This document shows, one piece after another, positions 49,437 to 59,981 of a DNA stretch of 64,000 nt (positions are counted from its first letter, which is position 1; every line of letters starts with the position of its first letter). Origin of the DNA: Sinonovacula constricta (taxonomy: Eukaryota; Mollusca; Bivalvia; Cardiida; Solecurtidae); assembly GCA_007844125.1 (NCBI GenBank), contig CM017567.1, positions 34,668,111 through 34,732,110 on the forward strand, written 5' to 3'. Position numbers and translations under genes: made by a program. Below the pieces are notes generated by a model. The model was given only the letters and a program-made list of their open reading frames with translations. It ran no database searches and was not told the DNA's origin.

Positions 49437-51751
49437 TACCAACCTGTTCTTACCCTTTATGCTACATTTATCGTTCAGTAATGCTAATACAAAGCTATAT
49501 TATTTTCTAAACAAATCATGCAATATTAACTTTCAATCCTAGTGTTTCAGCCAACATAGTGCAGATTCTGATTAGACAGATTCCAGCAAGGAGCCAGCTT
49601 ATCTGGATCTACAATCATTGCATAAGCATTCTCAAAACATGCTTAGCTGGCTGAGAGTTAAGAGGGTCCATTGGAATGTCTTCATTAATTTTTTTAGCTC
49701 TCAGAGATTTTTTTTTTTTGGTTTTCTCTTAGTCAGAGTCTGGAAATAGATTTTGCCAGCACACACAGGGGAAGGCTGGCAGAAGATAAGATGACATATT
49801 GATTTGAAACTGGTGACTGCATCTGCACGATTACAAACTGTCCTTCCAATCATAAAGTTTTCCAACCATCAACTGGGTGTCTTAAATGCAGTTTAAGAGA
49901 GGTAGCTTTTTTGTTTTTATTTTTTGGCATCAAAAGTGGCTTATTATGTACTATAGACATCAGGTATAAATGTCCATGCATGCTAGAAGACTGGTTTCAA
50001 GAACTAATGTTGGGAGTTTGAAGTATGGGACTATGCATTTTGAAGTGGTGACACAATAGTCCTAAATTGTTTAAAGCTACTTGGTCAGTTATGTTGACAC
50101 AAAGAGTCCCATGATAAACACTTTTATATCCGTTTTCATTACAGTTTCATTTCCATCCAAACAGCATATAGTTTATGAATGTATATAACATATATATATA
50201 TGCATTTTTGAAAGAAACTAGCCTGAACTAAAAAACAGCTAAAAATAATTGGAAAGCATATGATTATATACCAGCCAAAAGACACATACTTTTGAGGAAC
50301 ATTATATTCACATATCTGGAGATCATAGGTAAAAGTTCATTACATCTTATAACATTTATTGACATTAAACAAAGTATTTCTTTTATTTTAACAAAAATGT
50401 TTAAATGTGACAAAGTTTACAATTTTAAGAAGTGGTCTCAAATGAAGTTTAAGTGCTTGCACAAATATCTGCTAATTTTCGCCTGTGTTACAACAGGGAT
50501 GGAAATATTTTCCTTTTGATTACTAGTACCAGACTAGTAACCTGGACGAAAGTGACGTGTCTGAAAATTTGGGTTGTTTTTAAGTAGAATTTAATGCGGC
50601 TTTTTTAAGTGGTGTAGATCACATTAAGCCAGCTCCTGCAAGAGAGAGATCTGATCAGAATCTGCTCTTTTCGCTGCAAGGTCTCTAACAAGGGAACCTT
50701 TGCCTGTTGGTGTAAGAAGCTGAGTAAGTTTAAGGATTTTTTAACAAAACATAGCAAGATAATGGTCATTATGTTGTTGTTTTTTCTTTTTTGTCACAAT
50801 TATGGTCATATGAGCAGCATCCAGCTAATGATTGGTGGTCCGGGTAGAACCACCGGCGCATTGCAGGTGAGTTGAACAGCGTCCACTCATGAAAATTCTT
50901 GCAAGACCCGGTTTTGGCCGAGGAGCTGCAAGTGGACAACCCTAACCGCTCAGCTACGGATGCCACCCAATGGTCATTATACCATCAAAATTGGATGAGC
51001 AAAAAAGCAGTTTAAACAGGTTGCCCAATACTGCAGGTTTTTATAACTGCTGTATACTGTGTTTCATCATATAAAGATGTAATTGTGCATCAGACATGCA
51101 CGACTGTCCTTGAACAGTCCTTCCAACCATAGACTTTGGTAAAGATAAAATGTAGACTGAAGTGGCAAAGATGTTTTGTTCCTTCATGCTGAGTAAAATC
51201 TTTCCAAGATGTTATAATGAATCTTAGACATAAAATTCCGAATATAAATACTTATGACAGAGATAAATGTGGAGGTCAGAAATGCAGTCTGAAGTGGTTT
51301 CCCAATACAGCTGGCTGTGAGCAGCTGGTTACACATTTCATACTATATCATACCACTATGTTGTTGATGTTGTTTTTCCTTAAATGCTGTTTTAAACACC
51401 ATCTAAGCAGGATGAGGCGAAGAGTGGAGAAAAAGAACAGTCAGCTTCAGCTAGAAGCTGAATAATCAGGACCTACACTATTTGCTGGCAGTTCTCAGCT
51501 TTCAAATAAAATCACTTTTTTTTACAACAATAGAGGCAACAGGGCTGAGTATCGATCAAAAGGAATTAAGGATCGATACAATAGTAGTATCAATACAAAT
51601 ATGATTGATATCCGATATATCATGATATATTTATATGTTGTTTGTAGATAAGTTAATACTGAGGGCCAAGGTTATTTACACAAGAATCAATCCTATAAAA
51701 AAGTTTATGTAAACTACATTTTATTTTGTTTAAGTAGAAATAGTTGTAGCT
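49437..51751. other. Non-coding with several repeat copies
   Basis: Family-C copies at about 49556-49628, 50615-50695 and 51415-51500, and a SINE-B copy at 50784-50968. The remainder is AT-rich DNA without a recognised gene. Confidence 0.55.
50784..50968 (-). repeat. SINE-B copy
   Basis: GGTAGAACCACCGGCGCATT, GCAGGTGAGTTGAACAGCG, and GAGCTGCAAGTGGACAACCC toward a tRNA-like end (GCTCAGCTACGGATGCC). Diverged in the middle. Confidence 0.7.
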
Positions 51752-53533
51752 TTGTATGTGTTGACTGTGTATGAGTGTGGATTGTATATGAGTGTGGACT
51801 GTGTATGAGTGTGGATTGTGTATGAGTGTGGACTGTGTATGAGTGTAGACTGTGTGTAAGTGTGGACTGTGTATGAGTGTGGACTGTGTATAAGTGTGGA
51901 CTGTGTATGAGTGTGGACTGTATAAGTGTAGACTGTGTATGAGTGTGGACTGTGTATGAGTGTGGACTGTGTATGAGTGTAGACTGTGTGTAAGTGTGGT
52001 GTGTATGAGTGTAGACTGAGTGTAAGTGTGGACTGTGTATAAGTGTGGACTGTGTATGATGAATGTGGACTGTGTATGAGTGTAGACTGTGTATGAGTGT
52101 GGACTGTGTATGAGCGTGGACTGTGTATGAGTGTAGACTGTGTATGAGTGTAGACTGTGTATGAGTGTAGACTGTGTGTAAGTGTGGACTGTGTATGAGT
52201 GTGGACTGTGTATGAGCGTGGACTGTGTATAAGAGTTGACTGTGTATGAGCGTGGACTGTGTATGATGAGTGTGGACTGTGTATGATGAGTGTGGACTGT
52301 GTATGAGTGTGGACTGTGTATGAGTGTGGACTGTGTATGAGTGTGGACTGTGTATGAGTGTGGACTGTGTACGAGTGTGGACTGTGTAAGAGTGTGGACT
52401 TTGTATGAGTGTGGACTGTGTATGAGCCTGGACTGTGTATGAGCGTGGACTGTGTATGATGAGTGTGGACTGTGTATGAGTGTGGACTGTGTATGAGCGT
52501 GGACTGTGTATGAGTGTGGACTGTGTATGAGCGTGGACTGTGTATGAGTGTGGACTGTGTATGATGAGTGTGGACTGTGTACGAGTGTGGACTGTGTATG
52601 AGTGTGGACTGTGTACGAGTGTGGACTGTGTATGAGTGTGGACAGTTTAAGAGTGTGGTCTGTGTATGAGTGTGGACATATGAGTGTGGACTGTACGAGT
52701 GTGGAATGTGTACGAGTGTGGATTGTGTACGAGTGTTATGTGTACTAGTGTGGACTGTGTACGAGTGTGGACTGTGTATGAGTGTAGATGTACGAGTATG
52801 GAATGTGTATGAGTGTGGAATGTGTACTAGTGTGGACTGTGTACGAGTGTAGATGTACGAGTGTGGAATGTGTGTGAGTGTGGAATGTGTACTAGTGTGG
52901 ACTGTGTACGAGTGTGGACTGTGTATGAGTGTAGATGTACGAGTGTGGAATGTGTATGAGTGTGGAATGTGTACTAGTGTGGACTGTGTACGAGTGTGGA
53001 CTGTGTATGAGTGTAGATGTAAGAGTGTGGAATGTGTATGAGTGTGGAATGTGTACTAGTGTGGACTGTGTATGAGTGTAGATGTACGAGTGTGGAATGT
53101 GTATGAGTGTGGAATGTGTACTAGTGTGGACTGTGTAGGAGTGTGGACTGTGTATGAGTGTAGATGTACGAGTGTGGAATGTGTATGAGTGTGGAATGTG
53201 TACTAGTGTGGACTGTGTACGAGTGTGGACTGTGTATGAGTGTGGACGTACGAGTGTGGAATGTGTACTAGTGTGGACTGTGTACGAGTGTGGACTGTGT
53301 ATGAGTGTAGATGTACGAGTGTGGAATGTGTATGAGTGTGGAATGTGTACTAGTGTGGACTGTGTACGAGTGTGGACTGTGTATGAGTGTGGACGTACGA
53401 GTGTGGAATGTGTATGAGTGTGGAATGTGTACTAGTGTGGACTGTGTACGAGTGTGGACTGTGTATGAGTGTGGAATGTGTATGAGTGTGGAATGTGTAC
53501 TAGTGTGGACTGTGTACGAGTGTGGACTGTAAA
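51752..53533. repeat. 17-bp minisatellite changing into an 82-bp higher-order repeat
   Basis: The left half is simple GTGTGGACTGTGTATGA (17 bp) with scattered variants. From about 52660 four 17-bp units plus one 14-bp unit (GTGTAGATGTACGA) form an 82-bp period that repeats with high fidelity. Frames reading MSVDVRVWNVYECGMC are products of it, not genes. Confidence 0.95.
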
Positions 53534-53930
53534 TGAAGAAATGAAAGATACAAAATAAACTACAGTCAAGTTTATAATAATGTAACGTTTATAATAATCT
53601 GCTTATTAATGTACGCCGATATGTTAACAAATAAGTATTGCATGTACTTAAACAGTAGAACTACAGTTCTAAAAAATATTTTATACCTCAACATAACTGC
53701 TACTGGAATATAAGTGAATTATTCAGAATAGCAGAAGTGTGTCGCTAAATCAATGAAAATATTGTTCCATTAATAGTAGTTTGGTCATTTACAGTACAAA
53801 GCATACCATTTTAAATTATTCACATCAAATTTACACTGAGTGTAGATCTACCATCAAAAGAATCATCTGTGTTTTTATGTCTCATAGTTATTTTTGCTAC
53901 AGTCTTTGACCCCATTTTCTTACACAAAAT

Positions 53931-54013
<83 letters not shown>

Positions 54014-54596
54014 CACACACAATATATATATAACTATGTTGTATTAAGAAATACATTTTGATAAACAATATTAACACATGAGATAGCATTTACTGTGATC
54101 ACTTCTACATACATGACATGATATATGCATATTTTTTCATTATGGTCTTAAATATTGCTACAATTTACGACACGGCTTTATACATGTAAGTTTGGTCATA
54201 GACGCAAAAAAACAAATGACAAACAGGTTATCAATCAATTGTCTGGGCTTGGAATCGTTCCATTTTTATTTCATTCTTTTATGGACTTACATGTACTTAA
54301 CTATGAGGTAAATTCACTCACTCTCTAACAACAGGAAAATTATGTCAGTTATACTTGCAAGGCTGATCCTGGCAATCTTCGTATATAATTGTTAGGTTGT
54401 ATTGTAATGATTGTCTGGATCTTGACGGATTATCATGGGCAACCTGAAAACAATTACCAACCCTTGGAGAAATAACATACTCCATTTTGTCAAGGTTTTA
54501 TAAACATGTATGCCTATCATCTTCATATTGAGTAAATGAGGCAGAAAAAGTGACAAAATTACTAAAATTTGGTCTGTGGAACATTAACTGTATTAA
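53534..54596. other. Non-coding with long (TA)n
   Basis: AT-rich DNA; (TA)n of about 65 bases at 53940-54006 followed by a short (CA)n. No gene recognised. Confidence 0.6.
53940..54006. repeat. (TA)n microsatellite
   Basis: Uninterrupted TA dinucleotides, self-complementary and potentially cruciform-forming. Confidence 0.95.
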
Positions 54597-54599
54597 ATC

Positions 54600-54882
54600 A
54601 CAGAATTGGTAGCACTATCAGGTGCAAGAGGCCCAGGGTTCAAATTCCAAAACGAAATATCAAAATCAGTAAAAATGGTAGTGGTATAGGTCCCTGGTTA
54701 CTATTTGAACATATACCAAGGTAGTTTAATGACTGGCTGGCCGGGAGTCTGAATAATAAGGCTGGGTGTGGAATAATGCCAAATTTTCAAGACATGCTAT
54801 AAATAGTGAAGGCAGCACTGAATTTGTTTAAAATGGAAGCTGTCTCTAAATGACAGATTGTTAGTGGGGTGATAGTCTTAAA
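54600..54882 (+). repeat. SINE-A copy, plus orientation
   Basis: The only member read head first on the plus strand: GGTAGCACTATCAGGTGCAA, CCCAGGGTTCAAATTCC (B box), AAATGGTAGTGGTATAGGTC, ATGCTATAAATAGTGAAGGC. It shows the polarity of the family directly. Confidence 0.85.
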
Positions 54883-55665
54883 ATCCAATTCATTATAAGT
54901 ACTAACAAAATACAGGTATATATATAACATACAGTTTGTTGACGGAGCACAGGTCTAAGGCCTCTGTATGTTACCTTATGTTGAAGCAAGTAACAAGACA
55001 GTTCTGTCCTATATTGAGGACATGATGTATGACAATTATACAAGAAATAACACCAGACAGAGTGCCGAGTGCTGGAAGCTTTTGAGTCATACTGTTGTTA
55101 TGTATTGTTATGATGGTTGCTGTGCTTTATCATGTGAAACTTATGTTGTGGTGCTGTTATATTGGAAACAATTTTGTTATAACAATAAGAATATAATACA
55201 TGTAATAAAAAAAAACATGTATTGTTAATATTATTATTTTTAAATAATTATACTGATGTTGTAATATATCATAAAGCATCAGCACATGGTACAAAAACAT
55301 TGAAAATTGGAAAACTTTACCCAATTTACTGAACATCAGCACAACCCTGAGCATCAGCACAACCCTGAGTACGGACCAGCACATGCTCATTTTTGTCACA
55401 CTTTTGATTGAATCGGCAACCAGAGGAAACGCCTGCCAAGGGTAGCGTAGCGGTTGGCTCCCTCTGAGGTTTAAAATATGCTGGCATGCAACAGTATTAG
55501 TAATACCGCAACCTAGTAAGGGAGGCAACTCTTGAAGTGACTAATTGTTATCTGATCAGCCATGATGATCCGACAGATCAAGATCTCAGTGATACTTTCA
55601 TTTTCACATGAGGTATATGGGAAGAATGATCGGCCATTGTATTTATTAAAGCATGTGCATTTGTA
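54883..55665. other. Non-coding, nothing recognised
   Basis: AT-rich; one small duplication (GAGCATCAGCACAACCCT region near 55345). No gene recognised. Confidence 0.5.
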
Positions 55666-55982
55666 ACTTTGTTTATTGGGTTTATCATTCCACCAACAGT
55701 ATTTCCGTTATCTGGAGACGGTGTCCACTTGAAGCAGATATAGTGCTGCCTTCACTGTGTATAGCATGCCGGGAACACCTGGCCAGATACCACACCCAGT
55801 CACATTATCCTGACACTGGGCCAACCAGGTGTGGAACTACCCTTATATTTGCTTCAGCAATAGCAAGGGAACTATACCACTACCCTTTTTAACGACTTTG
55901 GTATGTCGCAGCCCTGGATCATACTCAGGGCATCCCATAACTGGAGTAGACGCTTTACCGATTGTGCTATCAGGTCTGGTGT
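55666..55982 (-). repeat. SINE-A copy
   Basis: It carries TTGTTTATTGGGTTTATCAT, CACCAACAGTATTTCCGTTA, GCTGCCTTCACTGTGTATAG, CACTGGGCCAACCAGGTGTG and the tRNA-like end ACCGATTGTGCTATCAGGTC. Confidence 0.88.
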
Positions 55983-57429
55983 GTTTGATCTGAGGTATCA
56001 GGAGTTAAATGTTGTTGACAAAACCAACATAAAACAAGCTTAAAACAACGAAGTTATTTTCACAGGTATATTTATGGTATTATTTCTAGAAATGTTTATT
56101 TCTTGTAAATACAATGAAGATATAACTATCAACCAATCAATAGCAGACATAAGTTTGAAGGAATCAGATAAATAGATAGACATGTATAACAGTACGGCAA
56201 ACAAGGCAAAGTGTAAAGTTTATTTAAATTAAAAAAAAAAAAGAATAAAAATATGAGATTTAAATAAATATTAATAACAGCAATAAAAATTATAGTAATA
56301 ATTGTAATAGTAATTTATTCAATGAGACAGTTGGATAAATCTAATCCTCCATATGGGCCTTGGTATAATGTCAGTATAATTATAAATATAAATAAAAAAA
56401 GCCAATCAACTATGTAAAAACATTTTACAGCTGTATGGGACTGTACTAATGTGAGTTGTCCAGTGGTTGATCCAGGTGAGCGGGTCTTGTTTAAACAACC
56501 CTGGTCAGGTCAAGCCTTAAAGTGCTTAATTTATTTTTAAGCAATGCAAAATTTACTTTACTGGCTAACTGCTATGTGCAGATGTAACAAGAAATTTTGC
56601 TAGAGACTGTAGCAAACAGTGCAGATTCTGATCCCAACAGCTCTCTGCTGAAGCTGGCTGGTATGGTTCTACACTATTTGTCTAAGTCAGATCAATTTGT
56701 GTGTAGCAAGATAAGAATTAACCAGGTGAATGACCTCTATCAACCAAATGCAAGGGTCACTTCTGATCACTGACCATTGCCAACATTTCTTATAGGTGTG
56801 TACAGAATGTGTGGCAAAACTTACATATTGATGTAGGGTTTAATGACAGAGTGCAAATACTGGGACTTTTACGCACAGTCACAAGCACACACACATAAAC
56901 ACAAATATGTTTACGAGACATTAATTTACACCTAACTTATGAAGCCAAGGATAGTAAAGAAAAAATTTCAATGAAAACATAAAGTGAGAATATTTCAACA
57001 AAGACATCTGCTGAATGAAATGTTTTCTTGTTTCTTGTGTTCACTTATCTGCCTATTTTTAATGTAAATCTATACTGAAAGAAAAAAGTTTAGCAAGTTT
57101 TTTACAACTTTGGTTATCGTCTATAAATCAATGTGACCAAAACATTTCCATATTGACCAATTGTGCCCATCCATTGACAACATGATTTCTCCCCTTTTTT
57201 TAAACTACACCATTATGTACATGTAAGCGTGAAACGTAACTGTCACGAAAATTCCGTGCAGTCAGCAAAACGGACGATCCTCCATGGGTCACAAAGTTTC
57301 CTAGGAGTCAATCCTCTCTGAACTTGCTAAACTTTTTTCCTTTGGGGACAAAATCAATGCCATTCCTCAAGCCAAATGGGTTCATTTCCTTCTGAAAAGT
57401 CCCATCACCCTTACAACAAAGCTAGATGC
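55983..57429. other. Non-coding with a family-C copy
   Basis: A reverse-oriented family-C copy at 56588-56700, entered separately. Otherwise AT-rich with no recognised gene. Confidence 0.5.
56588..56700 (-). repeat. Family-C dispersed repeat, near full length
   Basis: Read on the plus strand: CTAGAGACTGTAGCAAACAG, TGCAGATTCTGATC, GAAGCTGGCTGGTATGG, TCTACACTATTTGTCTAAGT. It is the reverse complement of 16005-16106 (TTTAGGCAGATAATGTAGAT, CAGCCAGCTCCTG, CAGGATCTGCACTATTTGCT). Confidence 0.75.
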
Positions 57430-57740
57430 CCCAAAACATGCCAGTGACACAAAGAGAGCTTACCCTCAGTCTTTGACAAAACAAAACATACCAATGACAC
57501 AAAGAGAGCTTACCCTATGTATATGACACAACAAAAAATGCCAGTGACACACGGAGGGCTAGCCTTAAGTCTTAACAAAACATACACAAAGAGGCTAACC
57601 CTAAGTTTCGATATAACAAATCTTGACAATGACACAAAGAGGGCTAACTATGAATCTCTGACACAACAAGCATGATGACCCAAAACATGCCAGTGCCACA
57701 CAGAGGACTAATCTTGAGTATTTGACACAACAAAGCTTAA
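57430..57740. repeat. Degenerate ~50-bp tandem repeat, about 6 copies
   Basis: GCCAGTGACACAAAGAGAGC, TTACCCTCAGTCTTTGACAA, AACAAAACAT and variants repeat head to tail with frequent indels. Confidence 0.85.
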
Positions 57741-57899
57741 AGATCCAAGAGACTTTGACAATAGATCAGACTGAGGGTCCCATGTATGAAGCCCAGTCAT
57801 GATCTGACAATTAAGAGTTTGTGTGAAACACTATTAAGAACTAACTAAGTTAAAAAACATTGCCCTAGACACTATAAGGGGTGAAACGATATGCCACTA

Positions 57900-58130
57900 T
57901 AATGATAAGATACATATCCAGGGTTGTCACTAGAAATATTTTGAGCAGGCTCAATTAACTTTTGAGGAGGTTAGGCTATGCGAGCGCCGAAGGCGTGAAG
58001 CGCTGCTAGGGGGGTCCGCGGTCATGCTCTTGACCGATTTTCATTTTTTTTTTCAAATTTGAGGCAGCCCCATTTTCATTTGAGGCGGTCAAATCAGCCG
58101 CCAGCCGCCTCCTAATGACAACCCTGCATA
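57900..58130. repeat. GC-rich dispersed element fragment
   Basis: GCGAGCGCCGAAGGCGTGAA, GCGCTGCTAGGGGGGTCCGC and two GAGGC(A/G)G(C/T)C words flank a T-run. It is much GC-richer than the neighbourhood. I have seen similar GCGCCGAAGGCG…GGGGGGTC strings in other invertebrate genomes, so I infer a mobile-element fragment of unknown class. Confidence 0.4.
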
Positions 58131-59450
58131 TCGCAGTACATACCACACAGTATGGTACATATCGAGGTACATGTACACACATTAAATTACACAGTGTTAT
58201 AAAAGCAATCATGCTAGGCATAAATGGGGAACCAATATATGTTAAAGAAAAACAATACATTATCTGACAAAAAACAACGCTGGACAACGGATAAGTATTT
58301 GGACTTAAAGTGAGCTGAAATGATTAAACAAGTAGCTTTCACACAGGCATAATGTATGCTGCACCATTTGTATTGCATATTGCCTAAATGTATCAATCAA
58401 TTCATTTATAATACAACTAGTATTTTAAGAATCTCACAACCTTAAAACCGTCATACAGCACTGTCAACAGGTGAGAATATAACATGCTTAACCCACCAGT
58501 TCTAATCTTAAACCACTCGCAATGCCTTGGCTACTTCTATGGAAGAAACTTTTCCGGATACCACCGAGGAGTTATGAAAGACATGATAACTACAACTATA
58601 ACACATTCCATAAAGGGCTTTGTGTGTCAGCGCGGAAGTCAATGAGTATCGTACTGTATCCTGAACTATGGGCCTGACTTTTAACTAACCAAATTGTACT
58701 GGGAAATTAATTAAGCATACTGTGAACCAAAACCGTGAATGCTATACCATGATATATCGTCGAACGCTATAATGTTACACCTTAGTAGTTACAACTTGAG
58801 TTAATGTGACATTTGGTTCTACTATAACAATAAAATGTACAAGAATCATACAAAGAAGAGTGTATAGTTCATTGCAGAAAAAAACTATTAATAACAAAGA
58901 TTTACAAAATATATAAACATTTACAGAAAAGTAAAAAATTATGCAACTATATTATGTTAAGAGATAGAAATCTGAGCATTTTACTTTCATTTTCTGCTTA
59001 CTTGTACCACTATACATGTAGTGGCTATCATAAACCCATTTCTACTTCCTGTTTCTTAACACCTTCAGAAAACCATTTCTAAGGCCAAAGTGGGAGATTT
59101 TCATATAAACAAAGAGGGAAGTTATCAGTTTCCAAGTAGGGAGATTTCTGAACATGTGTAAAATACACCTCATTTTCAAATACTTTTGAACCTTAATAGT
59201 GGGAGTCTCCCTACAAAAATGGGAGTTTACAAGTATGCTGTCATAGGAAGAAATGTCGCAAGTTCTTCAGTCTTTGACTTAAACACCAGACTGTAGATTT
59301 TCTGTTTTGTCAAGTGATCAATCTAAATACTAACCCGACCAGTCGAGATTATTTCATTGACAAAAAAAAAACGGTAAACCCTTGGCTTTTAAAGAAAAAA
59401 GGAATTAGTTGTGATTGTCACAGAAGCTCCTCTGAATCTCACAGGCACTT
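58131..59450. other. Non-coding, nothing recognised
   Basis: AT-rich sequence without array, SINE copy or recognised coding frame. Confidence 0.5.
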
Positions 59451-59981
59451 ATGTTTCTAAGATATTTTGAAGGCGATGCCCTAACAACGATAGAAAAGAA
59501 GAACCAGACGAAAGAAAAGAAATGGTATGAAACATCAAGATTAGAAGTAGGAAGTTCCCGCCATCATAGCGTGAAAATCAGTTGGTGTACGATGAGAAGG
59601 AGGGTAGTTTGCCATGTTCTGTCTGCAAGCAATATGACACAAAAAAAGAACGCATTCGTAAAAGAGATGACATCAGAGCATAGGAGACAAGTGATTGCCA
59701 CATAAAATCTGTTGGAAAAAGCAAAGCAGCAAACCAGTACTGGAAACAACAGCTGGCAATGCTCTGATTTCTATGAAAAAAGCTTGAGCAAGTGGAATTG
59801 ATAATGAAAATGAGAAATGCACATGCCTATGCTAAATATAGCTCGAGTTCAAGTCATTTGCAGACTAGATAAAATGACAAACAATGAGGTTGGCTCTAAA
59901 TACTGCAGGGACGAAGCTGGCGCTACATTTTGTGATTCAACTGCAACAACAACAATGTTTGAAGACACTGTTTACTTATAG
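59451..59981 (+). pseudogene. Decayed zinc-finger/hAT-transposase-like coding remnant
   Basis: Pieces of one ancestral protein seem spread over several frames. One frame has EKKWYETSR and KNAFVKEMTSEHRRQVIA, another has LPCSVCKQYD (CxxC) and later DCHIKSVGKSKAANQ, and a third (about 59838-59981) reads VICRLDKMTNNEVGSKYCRD then EAGATFCDST up to TAG at 59979. The order CxxC, NAFVKG-like, H-x(n)-H, then xLCRLDxxNxVxxGxxY is that of the TTF/ZNF862-like zinc-finger proteins related to hAT transposases. Several frameshifts make it non-functional. The family assignment is from memory of the pattern. Confidence 0.4.

Noticed and set aside
47900..49510. 536-codon frame with proline/tyrosine-rich repeats
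   Set aside because: It lies wholly on the 62-bp array, and two other frames are also open over long parts. Repeat geometry explains it better than a gene; kept as a finding only because all frames are stop-free.
52670..53532. Cysteine-rich frames (YECGMCTSVDCVRVW)
   Set aside because: Arise from the GTGTGGA/GTGTACGAG repeat; the cysteines come from TGT in the simple repeat, not from a secreted-protein family.
24556..55982. True tRNA genes at the SINE heads
   Set aside because: The heads are diverged, lack convincing paired acceptor stems, and are followed by a conserved SINE body.
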